Origin: Metallosphaera sedula DSM 5348
GTDB lineage: Archaea > Thermoproteota > Thermoprotei_A > Sulfolobales > Sulfolobaceae
Length of the DNA stretch: 64,000 nt
Direction of reading: 5' to 3'
NCBI RefSeq assembly: GCF_000016605.1
Contig: NC_009440.1
Coordinates: forward strand, 806,001 to 870,000
The notes under the pieces are model-generated. The model worked only from the letters and a program-made list of their open reading frames with translations, ran no database searches and was not told where the DNA came from. How positions within the stretch are numbered: position 1 is the first letter of the stretch; every line of letters begins with the position of its first letter. Below, one piece after another: positions 36,213-45,371 of the stretch. The translations under genes and the position numbers were made by a program.

Positions 36213-38198
36213 TTACTTAATCCTTATTGCTGTAACCTCGGAATTAACACTAATCATTCTTCTACCGTTTTCATCAATACGTATCAACGACTTGATGTAG
36301 ACTGGAGGTGAGAATGTAACTATGTTGTCTGTGGAAACTATCTTGGTTCCCCAATACTCGTACTCCCCGTTTCCATACACTAACAGTCCATGATCTGACA
36401 GGGGAATTATGGCTCCCTCCCTAACGTAGATTGGCAACTCATCTTTGGATCTTACCCATCCCTGCATTACTTCCCCAGTCCAGAAGTCTGCCCACTTTTC
36501 AGGAAGGTACACGTCCCTGCTATCCTCTCTCCCCATGAGAGGGGCATACAATAGGAATTTCCCCACTAGATACTCGTCATCGATCCTGTAGGTGTCCTCG
36601 TCTTCCTGATACTCGTAAAAGAGAGGCCTGATTATGGGATGTCCAGTTCTATGCGCCTCCTCAGCCAGTGCGTAAAGGTAGGGCAGGAACATTTTTCTGG
36701 TCTCCATGACCCTCTTCACCTTCTCCTTGTACATGCTAGGTAGGAACACAGGTTCACTATCTACTCCATCCTTGCTCTTATGCGTCCTGAAGAAGGGAAA
36801 GAACATCGCCAACTGAAAGTGCCTAACGAGCATCTCAGGCGAGTTCTCGATCTCTGGAAATTCTCTACCCTGAAATCCTCCTATGTCCATTCCGACGTAA
36901 GGTACACCGGACATCGAAAGCCCTAAAACTAGCTGTAGCTGTAACTTCAGCTGATTCCAGGAGGCGGTATTATCCCCTGTCCAGATTCCCGCGTATCTTT
37001 GGATCCCTGCGTAGCCCGACCTACTTAAGATAAACATCTCCCTTCTCGCCCTCGACACCCCATCAAAGGTGGCCATGGCCTCATAATAGGGATACGCGTT
37101 CCTGACCTTCCCGTGTTTGACTTTCCTCCCTTTCAGGACGTGTACCACGTTCTCGGGAAAGACGTAGGAGAAAGGAGTCTCCCTAACCTGGAAGTCCCTA
37201 CAGGCTTGCCTCAACCTGAAAAGCTCCGTGAAGTCCGTTGGCTCGTTCATGTCCAACCAGATTCCGTCTATCCCCTGCTCCACCCACTCCCTTACTAGTT
37301 CTGCCCACCACCCTCGGGCATCCTCTCGGAAGAAGTCAGGGTACACACAGTTACCTGGCCACAGTTTCCCCACGAACAGGTCTCCGTTCTCCGTCTCACA
37401 GTACTTACCGAGTCCCAACTTGAATACCTCGTAGTTCTGGTCTGCCCTCACGCTGTGGTCCACGATCGTGATTACCTTGACCCCTCTCGAGTGAACTTCC
37501 TCAAGGAATTTCTTCGGGTCAGGGAACCTCTTGGGGTGCCAGGTAAACAACTTGAATTGATCCATGAAATCGATGTCCAGGAAGATTGCCGACACGGGAA
37601 ACCCATCCTTCCTGAGTAGGTCAAGAAGTTCTAGGATGTGGGTGTCAGGGTAATATGAGTACCTCGATATCATGTAACCAAGGGCCCACTCAGGGGGAAG
37701 GAAGGGTAACCCCGTGAGGGATACATATCTCTCGATCACCTGTTCTATTCTAGGTCCCTCAAAGACGTAGAGTTCCACGTAATCCTCGGGTATGGTTATC
37801 CTTATTTCGTCGTAGTGATCCCTTCCCACGTCAAAGACTAACCTGGAGGCCGAGTTGACGAAATAGCCTGTGGCAACTCCTCCTCTCACCACTATCATGA
37901 AGGGAATGTTCACGTACATGGGGTCGGAGTACTTGTGATATGCCCCAGCATCGACGTTATACATCACGTATTTACCTCGTTTTCTATCCAGTTCAAAGGC
38001 CTTCTCTCCGTGTCCTAAAACGTGATCCTTGATGCCTAGGGGTTTGATGAGGGTTAGCCCTTCCTCCTCCTCGAGCTCGAGATCGAAATCCTGCAGGGAT
38101 TTGTAGCTAAGCTTTCCCTGAAATTGGAAATCAACTGGAGGGAAGGGATCGTTTATAAGGAACTGGTAAGTTCCTTCCTTCTCAAAAGCCTTTATCAT
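36213..38198 (-). CDS. malA: alpha-glucosidase MalA, GH31
   Basis: 661 residues, closely resembling the crenarchaeal MalA enzymes (about 693 residues in Saccharolobus solfataricus). Family blocks: GEKAFELDRKRGKYVMYNVD near residue 65, PEWALGYMISRYSYYPD, then LDIDFMDQFKLFTWHP, the catalytic nucleophile Asp in GIWLDMNEPTDF, and the acid/base Asp in WTGDNTASWNQL. It cleaves terminal alpha-1,4-glucosyl residues from maltooligosaccharides and glycogen fragments. No signal peptide is seen. It lies beside a decayed treX fragment, so the original glycogen-degradation pair is incomplete here. Confidence 0.95.
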   Translation of the reverse strand: MIKAFEKEGTYQFLINDPFPPVDFQFQGKLSYKSLQDFDLELEEEEGLTLIKPLGIKDHVLGHGEKAFELDRKRGKYVMYNVDAGAYHKYSDPMYVNIPFMIVVRGGVATGYFVNSASRLVFDVGRDHYDEIRITIPEDYVELYVFEGPRIEQVIERYVSLTGLPFLPPEWALGYMISRYSYYPDTHILELLDLLRKDGFPVSAIFLDIDFMDQFKLFTWHPKRFPDPKKFLEEVHSRGVKVITIVDHSVRADQNYEVFKLGLGKYCETENGDLFVGKLWPGNCVYPDFFREDARGWWAELVREWVEQGIDGIWLDMNEPTDFTELFRLRQACRDFQVRETPFSYVFPENVVHVLKGRKVKHGKVRNAYPYYEAMATFDGVSRARREMFILSRSGYAGIQRYAGIWTGDNTASWNQLKLQLQLVLGLSMSGVPYVGMDIGGFQGREFPEIENSPEMLVRHFQLAMFFPFFRTHKSKDGVDSEPVFLPSMYKEKVKRVMETRKMFLPYLYALAEEAHRTGHPIIRPLFYEYQEDEDTYRIDDEYLVGKFLLYAPLMGREDSRDVYLPEKWADFWTGEVMQGWVRSKDELPIYVREGAIIPLSDHGLLVYGNGEYEYWGTKIVSTDNIVTFSPPVYIKSLIRIDENGRRMISVNSEVTAIRIK

Positions 38199-38543
38199 GG
38201 GAGAAATGGGATGAGGGAGATCTTGAACTTTCTGGTTTACTCTTTAGACTAGATCGAGAGATGAAACTCGTATGGATCAATTTTCGAACTAGAACTTATC
38301 ATTTATCCGTGATTCTATTCGTTGAATAGTTATGATCGTCAATGATATTGACTAGAACAGTGAATCAATAGTATAATATCGTGAGTTTGAATTTATGATC
38401 TCATTATAACATTCCTACGAATAATCTCTCTAATTGTATTACATTAAAGCGAAATTTTACTTATGAATTTCTCGAGTTAAGACATGTCTGCGTTACGAAT
38501 TTCGTCTTTAGAAGGAATACGATCCACCTTAGAGTAGGCTCGC
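38199..38543. other. AT-rich spacer upstream of malA
   Basis: About 345 bases between malA and the treX remnant. It is AT-rich with TATA-like elements that may drive malA; no gene is seen. Continued decay of treX may account for part of it, but no more of the family sequence is recognisable. Confidence 0.4.
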
Positions 38544-38864
38544 TTATGGATCCAGTAAGAGCTTGTGCGGAGTAAACCCGGGCCCCATCTAGGGCTTATA
38601 GGGGCCATGGACCCTGTATCCGTAAAGCTGACTAGACCTTATACCTAGGAACGTATGCCAAATATCCGCCGTCCTATTTCTTACCTCCATCACCTCCTTA
38701 GGGTATCTCTGATCTGAGAGGTAGAGGACTAGCTCTATCTTTTCTGCGTTCTCTGAGAGGATTGAGAAATTAACTCCGTCTTCGTCCTCGATCCAATTCG
38801 CTCCTAGCGGGAACGGTTCTCCAGGTCTTAATGGCCTATCCTTAGTTTTGAGCATGAAATGCAT
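38544..38864 (-). pseudogene. treX: glycogen debranching enzyme (TreX/GlgX) N-terminal remnant
   Basis: The first 91 codons encode the CBM48 N-terminal domain of an archaeal TreX-type debranching enzyme: LRPGEPFPLGANWIEDEDGV, NFSILSENAEKIELVLY, and GYRVHGPYKP. TAG at 38589-38591 then interrupts the frame. Reading through, the next residues MGPGFTPHKLLLDP match the expected GLRFNPNKVLIDPY region before a second stop (TAA 38544-38546). The remaining 600 or so residues are absent. So this is a truncated, nonsense-damaged gene whose first 300 bases still resemble a functional sequence. Confidence 0.85.
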
Positions 38865-39395
38865 TTCAAGCTTCTAAATTTATGTTATTACCGTCAATGT
38901 AAGGGTAGGGTACGAGGTCTGAAGGGCGAAATTACTGTAAACGATCTAGAGCAAACTTCTCTACTTTTAGCTAAGATCTCGTTATGGACTCATCAATGAT
39001 CCTTGTAAGGCAAAGGATTTCTATGTCTCTGATCTCTTTAACCAAGAGGAACCATAATTCTTTTTGGGCTCCCGATCATAACGCATTCCGACTTAGGTCG
39101 ATCTCTCACTTCCAACGGTGGACATGAAATTAACGCAATTTTGGGAGTCACGGTTCCGGTATTTGGCTATGTTTCTATTTCAGCCTTCAATGTAGAATTT
39201 TCTAAGTTTCTATGGGTATGCGTCTCCATAGCTTCGGCATTGTGATATATTTTCAATACAATCAGATTGCATCCCTTTCTTGGTGAGCATTTATCCATAA
39301 CAATGTGACACCATGAGCGTTATGATGCTACGAACGCACTCTAAGGACATTAGAGAAAACATTATTACTTAAAGGCCACCTTTGTAGAACTTGAC
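38865..39395. other. gene-poor spacer between treX remnant and hypA
   Basis: About 530 bases. A 67-codon stretch with no stop (39042-39242, plus strand) reads like a hydrophobic membrane-protein fragment (VPVFGYVSISAF and so on), but it lacks a start and a family match, so it is not called. A TATA-like block near 39360-39372 could serve hypA. Confidence 0.4.
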
Positions 39396-39824
39396 ATGCA
39401 TGAGTGGTCCATAGCTGATGCTATCTTGCGTACGGTAGAGGATATGATAGAGGGAAAGGAGGGAAAAGTCTCCAAAATAGTACTGGGTATTCCTAGCATA
39501 TCTTTTCTGGACGTGGAGATATTAACTGAAGCATTTGATGAACTTAAGAAAAACACAAGTTTAAGCAACTCTCGGCTGGAGGTTAAGATAAGGGCGCCAG
39601 TTTTTACATGTCACAGGTGTGGATCTACCTTCTCCTTAGACGAGATAAAATCTCAAGTAGACGGCTTGAGGTCTGAATTTGGCGAGGAGTATCCGCTTCA
39701 TCTCATTCCCATGTTAGGCCCTTCGTTCTTAAGATGCCCCCACTGTGGTTCCCACGACATTTCGGGGAACGATGACATAGTTGTGGAGAGGGTTGAATTT
39801 GAACCCACTGTTGAACCTAGCTAG
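39396..39824 (+). CDS. hypA: hydrogenase nickel insertion protein HypA
   Basis: 142 residues. It starts MHEWSIADAIL, where His2 and Glu3 form the nickel site; archaeal HypA proteins often have W at residue 4. The zinc domain has two Cys pairs, CHRCGSTF near residue 71 and CPHCGSHD near residue 113, separated by an archaeal-type insert (about 40 residues). It delivers nickel to the hydrogenase large subunit. It is the first gene of a plus-strand group with the MinD-type hypB substitute and hypF. Confidence 0.93.
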   Translation: MHEWSIADAILRTVEDMIEGKEGKVSKIVLGIPSISFLDVEILTEAFDELKKNTSLSNSRLEVKIRAPVFTCHRCGSTFSLDEIKSQVDGLRSEFGEEYPLHLIPMLGPSFLRCPHCGSHDISGNDDIVVERVEFEPTVEPS

Positions 39825-40551
39825 GAAAAAACTTCAGGGAAGGAAGACCATCGCAGTCATGAGTGCTAAGGGAGGAGTTGGAAAGAGTGTAGTCTCCTCT
39901 TTACTTGCCATCGCGCTTTCGAGGGAGTATAACACCTTACTTATTGATCTTGACATACACACTATGGCACTCCCAAAGCTGTTCGGATATGAGGGATCGC
40001 TTCATGAAGTTAGAAAAGAGGGTATAGTACCTTTCACGATAAATGAGAAATTGAAATTACTAACGTTGGGTGGAGTGGTCAGGAATAAGACGGTGATATT
40101 ACCGGGGAGGAACCAGGAAAAGGTTATGGAATCTCTATTGGGAACAGGGGCCATTAATGAGGAGCTAGTAATCTTTGATTTACCACCTGGTCTAGGGGAC
40201 GAAATCTTAGTACTGGAGAAGGTTACGGATTTCCTTCCAGTGGTTGTTACCAATCCGTCAGAGCTCTCAGTTAAAGTAGTGAAGTATCTTCTGGATTACC
40301 TAGCCGAACTGGGAAAAGATCCATTACTAGTTGCGAATATGTCATATATTAAATGCGGGTCACAGATAATTAGGCCTTTTGGAAATTTGAGTCTACATGG
40401 AATGGGGAGAAAGCAACCTCAAATAATTGAGCTACCAATGGATGAAACTCTAAATGAATTTATAGGTAAGATCCATGAGTACAAAGGGGAACTATTGGAT
40501 GGAATAAATAAGCTGAGTATAATGATAAACGAGAGAATGCACCAAACCTAG
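39781..40551 (+). CDS. MinD/Mrp-type ATPase, HypB substitute
   Basis: About 256 residues of the ParA/MinD family. The deviant Walker A is MSAKGGVGKSVVSS near residue 30, an A' motif is LLIDLDIHTMALP and Walker B-like is VIFDLPPGLGDE. The standard GTPase HypB (GxxGxGKT) is not seen anywhere in the window; in Thermococcus a Mrp/MinD ATPase takes over that role next to HypA. This gene overlaps hypA by 44 bases and lies before hypF, matching that arrangement. Start codon uncertain: TTG at 39781, 39799 or 39811. A Cys (KCGSQ) could bind metal, but that is speculation. Confidence 0.8.
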   Translation: MWRGLNLNPLLNLARKKLQGRKTIAVMSAKGGVGKSVVSSLLAIALSREYNTLLIDLDIHTMALPKLFGYEGSLHEVRKEGIVPFTINEKLKLLTLGGVVRNKTVILPGRNQEKVMESLLGTGAINEELVIFDLPPGLGDEILVLEKVTDFLPVVVTNPSELSVKVVKYLLDYLAELGKDPLLVANMSYIKCGSQIIRPFGNLSLHGMGRKQPQIIELPMDETLNEFIGKIHEYKGELLDGINKLSIMINERMHQT

Positions 40552-40704
40552 ATATGCCCTGGACAGAATTCGTAGCTTCTCAAACGAAGGACTCGCGTTG
40601 GGCGCTATTTGAAAGGGGCTTAATCTCGCCTCCTAAGATATACTGACACAACGTTCCTTACTGAGTGTTGATTATATTATCTACCACAAATATACAATCT
40701 TAAT

Positions 40705-42936
40705 GTGAAATCGTTTAGAATAACAGCATCGGGGATAGTCCAAGGAGTGGGATTTAGGCCATTTGTATTTAGGACTGCATTAAAAAGCGGTGTAAGTGGA
40801 TTTGTAAGAAATCTGAGCGGAAGTGAAGTGGAAATTGTAATCCAGGGAAGTCAGGATAGTATTTCAAAGTTCTTCTCGCTGTTCTTCCTAAATCTCCCTC
40901 CCCAGTCCAGATTAGAGCAAATCACAATAACGCCACTTGAGGGAGATATTCTTCAAGGTTTTAAGATACTAAAGAGCGAGAAAATGAGATACGAGGCAAG
41001 TCAAATCCCCCCAGATTTTTCAGTGTGCTCGGAATGCATCAGGGAGGTTTTAGACCCTGGGAACAGACGTTATAGATATCCTTTTAACAGTTGCGTAAAT
41101 TGTGGCCCTAGATTTTCCATGATGAGGAAGGTTCCATATGATAGGGAAAACACAGCTATGGTGGAGTTCCCCCTATGCGACGAGTGTGCCCAGGAATACA
41201 ATGATCCAGATAATGAAAGGAGATTTGACGCCCAAGGTATAAGTTGTCCAAAATGTGGACCTAGGCTTTATATAGAGGATATGCGCGGTAATCGTTTAGA
41301 AGGCGACCCCATAAAACTTGCTGGAAAGCTATTGACAGAGGGTAAAATCATCGCCATTAAGGGAATAGGAGGATTTCATATAGCATGCGATCCATTTGAT
41401 GACGATGTTGTTCTTACATTGAGAGCCAGGAAGGGAAGGCCCTCTAAGCCCTTTGCAGTTATGTCGATTTCCAGTGATATTATATCAAATTTCGCTGAAA
41501 TAAATCCGCTTGAAAAGGATATCCTAGAATCCCCTGAAAGGCCAATAGTCCTCCTCAAGAAGAGGGAGGATTCGCCGATCTCCAAGCACGTATCTCCTGG
41601 ACTCGATAGGGAAGGCTTTTTCCTATATTACACGCCACTACACTACATGTTACTTAGCGAAGTTAAGGGTAACACGCTGGTAATGACTAGTGCCAACAGA
41701 CATGGGTATCCCATGTGTACTACCGAGTCTTGCGTTAAGGAAAAACTCAGTGGTATAGTAGACTACATGCTCTATCATGATAGAGAGATAGTGAACAGGG
41801 TGGACGATAGCGTCATTAAATTCGCAGGAAATCGTCTCCATATTCTGAGGAGAGGAAGGGGTTACGCACCTCTCTGGATAAGAATGAAAAGTAAGTTTAA
41901 AACCCCCGCAATAGCCCTAGGTGCTGAACTCCAAAATGCTGGCGCACTCATGTTTGACGACAAGGTTATATTAACTCAATATGTGGGCGACACTGATAAA
42001 CTGGAAAATCTTCAAGAAATGGAGAAAATGCTCAACTTCCTAATGAGCACGTATGATGTAAGGCCTAGGGTAATCCTTGTGGACAAGAACCCTGGATATC
42101 AGACTAGATACGTTGCCAATAGGTTATCGGAGAAGTTCTCGGCTGAAATAGTCGAGGTACAACATCATTTTGCCCACGCACTAAGCGTGGCTGCAGATCA
42201 TGGCTCAGACGAAGGTGTGGCTATCGCCATTGACGGTGTCGGATACGGAGACGATGGTAACGCTTGGGGAGGGGAGATTTTGCTATTTACAGGCAGCGAA
42301 TACGAAAGGTCCTATCATTTGAAATACGTTCCATATCCTGGGGGTGACGTTAATGCGCTGAGACCTAGGAGAATGTTGGCCATATTCCTTTCTCAGGTAA
42401 TGACATTAGAGGAGGCCGGGAAAATTGCAGGCCTCAATGAGAATGAGGTAATAATGCTGAGAAGCTCTCTGAGAGGAAATAGAATATACACCTCAAGTAC
42501 CGGTAGATTCCTGGATGCTGTTTCGGCCTTCCTTGGCGTATGTGATAGGAGGACATACGAGGGAGAGCCTGCGATAAGGTTAGAGGCCTCAGCTAGCAAT
42601 GGAAAGTTGCTGGACTTGGATATACCTGTAGTAGGTAACGAGATAGACACTCTCAAGGCGTTCGAGTGGCTTATCTCTGAAGAGGGTAAAGTAAACGACA
42701 TTGCGTTAACAGTTCAGTATAGGCTAGGTGAAGCCTTAGCGAAGGCTGCATTGAAGCTAAATCCTCAAGTTATCCTGGTCTCAGGAGGCGCAGCTGTAAA
42801 TGAGTATATTTTAAGGGGCTTAAGAGAAAATTCGGAAGGCATAGAGGTGATAACGCCAAGGAGAGTTCCATCTAATGATGGGGGGATTGCATTGGGGCAA
42901 GCCCATTATCTACTGCAGCGGGATAGAGCTAATTAA
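40705..42936 (+). CDS. hypF: carbamoyltransferase HypF
   Basis: 743 residues, start GTG 40705. The acylphosphatase domain opens with GIVQGVGFRPFVFR. Two zinc fingers follow: CSECIREVLDPGNRRYRYPF and CDECAQEYNDPDNERRFDAQ with NCGPRFS and CPKCGPRL. Next comes a YrdC-like domain (ALKA-like with KPFAVM), then the Kae1-like carbamoyltransferase domain with VQHHFAHALSVAAD and IDGVGYGDDGNAWGGE, ending GGAAVNEYI. It makes carbamoyl-AMP and transfers it to HypE as a source of cyanide ligands. Length is typical (about 750). Confidence 0.97.
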   Translation: MKSFRITASGIVQGVGFRPFVFRTALKSGVSGFVRNLSGSEVEIVIQGSQDSISKFFSLFFLNLPPQSRLEQITITPLEGDILQGFKILKSEKMRYEASQIPPDFSVCSECIREVLDPGNRRYRYPFNSCVNCGPRFSMMRKVPYDRENTAMVEFPLCDECAQEYNDPDNERRFDAQGISCPKCGPRLYIEDMRGNRLEGDPIKLAGKLLTEGKIIAIKGIGGFHIACDPFDDDVVLTLRARKGRPSKPFAVMSISSDIISNFAEINPLEKDILESPERPIVLLKKREDSPISKHVSPGLDREGFFLYYTPLHYMLLSEVKGNTLVMTSANRHGYPMCTTESCVKEKLSGIVDYMLYHDREIVNRVDDSVIKFAGNRLHILRRGRGYAPLWIRMKSKFKTPAIALGAELQNAGALMFDDKVILTQYVGDTDKLENLQEMEKMLNFLMSTYDVRPRVILVDKNPGYQTRYVANRLSEKFSAEIVEVQHHFAHALSVAADHGSDEGVAIAIDGVGYGDDGNAWGGEILLFTGSEYERSYHLKYVPYPGGDVNALRPRRMLAIFLSQVMTLEEAGKIAGLNENEVIMLRSSLRGNRIYTSSTGRFLDAVSAFLGVCDRRTYEGEPAIRLEASASNGKLLDLDIPVVGNEIDTLKAFEWLISEEGKVNDIALTVQYRLGEALAKAALKLNPQVILVSGGAAVNEYILRGLRENSEGIEVITPRRVPSNDGGIALGQAHYLLQRDRAN

Positions 42937-42958
42937 TCTTAAAACACCATCATAATTC

Positions 42959-43471
42959 ATGAGAGTGCTCATAGCTGGGGTTGGAAATATTTTCATGGGA
43001 GATGATGGATGTGGAAGTATCGTGGCTGAGGCCCTTAAGGGTTGCGTTAGTGGGGCTGAGGTAATTGATATTGGAACGGGTGGACTTCCGCTCACGGATT
43101 ACTTGGAGAACTTTGACGTTGTTATACTAGTAGACGCTGCCGTAATTGATGAGGATGTTAAAGTTATAGAAGTTACCGATGAGATGAACCCAGATAGTGT
43201 AGGGGAAGGAGTTCTGTCCCTTTTATTCGGGGGATCGCATGGTCTGGGGGTAATGGATTTACTTAATTTCTTAAAGATAAGGGAGAGAAAACCCAAGGTC
43301 CTAATAGTGGGGTGTAGGCCCATAAGCGTGGAGGTTAGAATGGGTCTTTCGGAGGGTATGACAGCGAACTGTCTTAAGGCGTTGGATGAGATCGCAAGGT
43401 TAGGCTCAAAATTTAATGTGGAAATAGACCTGGAAAAAGCTAGGACAAAACTGTTGGGTTTGAAGGGTTAA
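42959..43471 (+). CDS. hydrogenase maturation protease, M52
   Basis: 170 residues of the HycI/HyaD type. The GVGNIFMGDDGCG motif at residues 7-19 carries the conserved acidic residue near position 16, and VILVDAAVI and the GGSHGLGVMDL segment supply the second Asp and the His that bind nickel in this family. It trims the C-terminal tail of the hydrogenase large subunit after metal insertion. It lies 22 bases after hypF on the same strand. A second, shorter protease gene is directly downstream of hynL, so the two may have different targets. Confidence 0.9.
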   Translation: MRVLIAGVGNIFMGDDGCGSIVAEALKGCVSGAEVIDIGTGGLPLTDYLENFDVVILVDAAVIDEDVKVIEVTDEMNPDSVGEGVLSLLFGGSHGLGVMDLLNFLKIRERKPKVLIVGCRPISVEVRMGLSEGMTANCLKALDEIARLGSKFNVEIDLEKARTKLLGLKG

Positions 43472-43707
43472 TCTAGATCTCTCTTCAGTTGATTTAGTAG
43501 AGATAGAAGGCTTTCTTCTATCTTATCTGGGCTTATCTTTTTAATGGCGTAACCGCCGTGAACTAGTACGAGATCACCTTTCTTAGCATCCACAAGCCCC
43601 AACTCTATTTCCCTTCTAATTCCACCGAAGTCAACCACTGCAGTCTCGCCGTTCGCTTCCACTATTAAGCCCACAATAGCCATGTCGTAGGGGTCGTACT
43701 CAGACAT
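43468..43707 (-). CDS. HypC-like protein lacking the N-terminal cysteine
   Basis: 79 residues from ATG 43707, which overlaps the upstream hypC by 8 bases. It has the HypC OB-fold pattern AIVGLIVEANGETAVVDFGG, IRREIELGLVDAKKGDLVLVHGGYAIKKI, but where HypC needs Met-Cys at the N-terminus, this has extra residues and then MAIVG. The catalytic Cys2 that binds iron and HypD is therefore absent. If the start is ATG 43683 (the MAIVG Met), the Cys is simply replaced by Ala. It may bind HypD without catalysis or have another partner, such as the large-subunit paralogue. Confidence 0.75.
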   Translation of the reverse strand: MSEYDPYDMAIVGLIVEANGETAVVDFGGIRREIELGLVDAKKGDLVLVHGGYAIKKISPDKIEESLLSLLNQLKRDLD

Positions 43708-43930
43708 CTTGAACCACTCTCGCCAATTCTTCCTCATATTTGAGCATCTCTCTAAACTCTTCCTCGCTTATTTTCTCCATTATCATTCCATAACTAACCA
43801 CGACATAATCTCCCTCTTTAATGTCTTCAAAACCGTTAAGTAAGACAGGTTCAATGACATTGTTTCCATAATCGACGAAAGCTATAGGATCCTCTACCTG
43901 TACCACTCTTGCTGGGAAACTTAGACACAT
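43700..43930 (-). CDS. hypC: HypC
   Basis: 76 residues. It begins MCLSFPARVVQVED, with the essential Cys2 of HypC that shuttles the Fe(CN)2CO unit between HypD and the apo-large subunit. The remaining pattern FVDYGNNVIEPVLLNGFEDIKEGDYVVVSYGMIMEKIS is the small OB fold. It is the first gene of a two-gene minus-strand unit with the Cys-less relative. A third HypC is in the hypCDE cluster at 53394. Confidence 0.92.
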   Translation of the reverse strand: MCLSFPARVVQVEDPIAFVDYGNNVIEPVLLNGFEDIKEGDYVVVSYGMIMEKISEEEFREMLKYEEELARVVQDV

Positions 43931-44194
43931 TACTTTTTACTTCTAGTTTAAGGATAAAAGCTTTCTTTGAGGTTGTATCATCTGACATTGTTTTCAAATT
44001 TTATCTAGAGTCTAAAGTCGATTAACTACCTTTAGCCTGTCATTATGTATGAGACATAACTACGCTTATGACGGTGTTAAGGCCAGGAATATAATATAAA
44101 TTTGCTGCACTATGAGAAGAATAGGTGTACAATTTTAGTCTCGTCGAATCTCATATAGAAAACGTTAATTTACCTTTTCGCCTAATGTTAATTC

Positions 44195-45211
44195 ATGTCT
44201 ATTTTTAGACCAATGATTCTAGGTAATTTGAAGAGGGGTCTTTTGGGCCTTGGAATAAGGAAATTACCCCTCATAGGCGGGCATAAGCTGTTGTACACTT
44301 GTAACCTTAGATGTGAGATGTGTCCCTTCTGGAGAAGAAAGGATGAGAAACTGCTCTCTCTAGAGGAGGAAATTTTAATGTTGAAATCGCTGGAGAGAGC
44401 CGGCGTCTTATTCATGGGGTTTGAGGGAGGGGAACCGTTATTGAGAAAAGACCTGGAGCAAATTCTGGAGGAGTCGTACATAAGGTTTCATACTTCTCTT
44501 GTGACCAATGGATGGTTACTAAAGGAAAGGGTTAGAAGCTTGAGTGAATATCTGGATCATTTATTCGTATCCATTGACGGAATAGGTGAAGTACATGATA
44601 AGATGAGAGGCATTCCAGGATCCTTTGAGAGAGCTGTAGAGGGTATAAGGGAGGCCAAAAGATATTTGCCCGTGTCAATTAGCTTCACAATAACCAAAAA
44701 GAACATAGATCAAGTCAGGGATGTCGTGGAACTCTCGAGAAAGCTCGGTGTGGGAATAAGCGTCCAGGTGGAGTATGACTATTCCACTGCTGAGAAGTTG
44801 AGCCCGGATAAGAGCCAACTTTACGACGCACTGAAGATGCTCATCGAGCTGAAAAGAAGAGGTTATCCAATAGTTGAGTCGCTAGACTACTTTGAAGCTA
44901 TACTTAACTCTTGGTACAATCGAATACCGTGGAAATGTAAGCCTTGGCTGACCGTGAACGTGGATCCTCAAGGAAGAATAGTTCAACCATGTTACGTGCT
45001 AAACGAGTATAGTGGAAAATATAAGGTCTGGGAGATAGACATAGTTAAGCTGTGGAATACGTACCCCTGGAGTGAATATGAAAACTGTAACAAATGCGCT
45101 CTGGCCTGCTATCTTGAACCATCTCTGTTCAGTTGGTCTAACAGAGAAATGGTAAAGGAGAAAATAGTAAATAACATGGTAAGCTATGTTCGCGATCTTA
45201 TACATATTTAG
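44195..45211 (+). CDS. radical SAM protein in the hydrogenase cluster
   Basis: 338 residues. The cluster motif is C36-x3-C40-x2-C43 (CNLRCEMC), followed by GFEGGEPLL (SAM-binding GGE) and SIDGIGEVHDKMRG with the barrel strands of the radical SAM fold. The C-terminal part holds CKPWLTV, QPCYVL and NCNKCALAC, which suits a SPASM or Twitch type auxiliary cluster. It sits between hypC and the large-subunit paralogue. It is not a HydE, HydG or ThiH by its context-free sequence that I can tell; the role in hydrogenase assembly is a guess from position. Confidence 0.85.
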   Translation: MSIFRPMILGNLKRGLLGLGIRKLPLIGGHKLLYTCNLRCEMCPFWRRKDEKLLSLEEEILMLKSLERAGVLFMGFEGGEPLLRKDLEQILEESYIRFHTSLVTNGWLLKERVRSLSEYLDHLFVSIDGIGEVHDKMRGIPGSFERAVEGIREAKRYLPVSISFTITKKNIDQVRDVVELSRKLGVGISVQVEYDYSTAEKLSPDKSQLYDALKMLIELKRRGYPIVESLDYFEAILNSWYNRIPWKCKPWLTVNVDPQGRIVQPCYVLNEYSGKYKVWEIDIVKLWNTYPWSEYENCNKCALACYLEPSLFSWSNREMVKEKIVNNMVSYVRDLIHI

Positions 45212-45340
45212 TTTTGTCACGAAGGCCACGCCTTACACTTATCTTTTTTAGCGTAAATATCGTAGTTAACGTTGAACATCTTTCTTCAGTACCTTTAAAA
45301 CCAACTGTATAGTTTAGGAGATACTGGCGCCATTCCCAAC

Positions 45341-45352
45341 ATTTATAAAATA
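45341..45352 (+). promoter_or_regulatory. TATA box of the large-subunit paralogue gene
   Basis: TTTATAAAAT at 45342-45351 lies about 25 bases before ATG 45372, consistent with a leaderless transcript starting a few bases ahead of the start codon. Confidence 0.5.
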
Positions 45353-45371
45353 GTTCCCAAATAATACTTTA

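Noticed and set aside
39042-39242. 67-codon open frame resembling a membrane protein fragment
   Set aside because: It has no start codon, is bounded by stops and matches no family that I recognise; it may be a chance open frame or a remnant.
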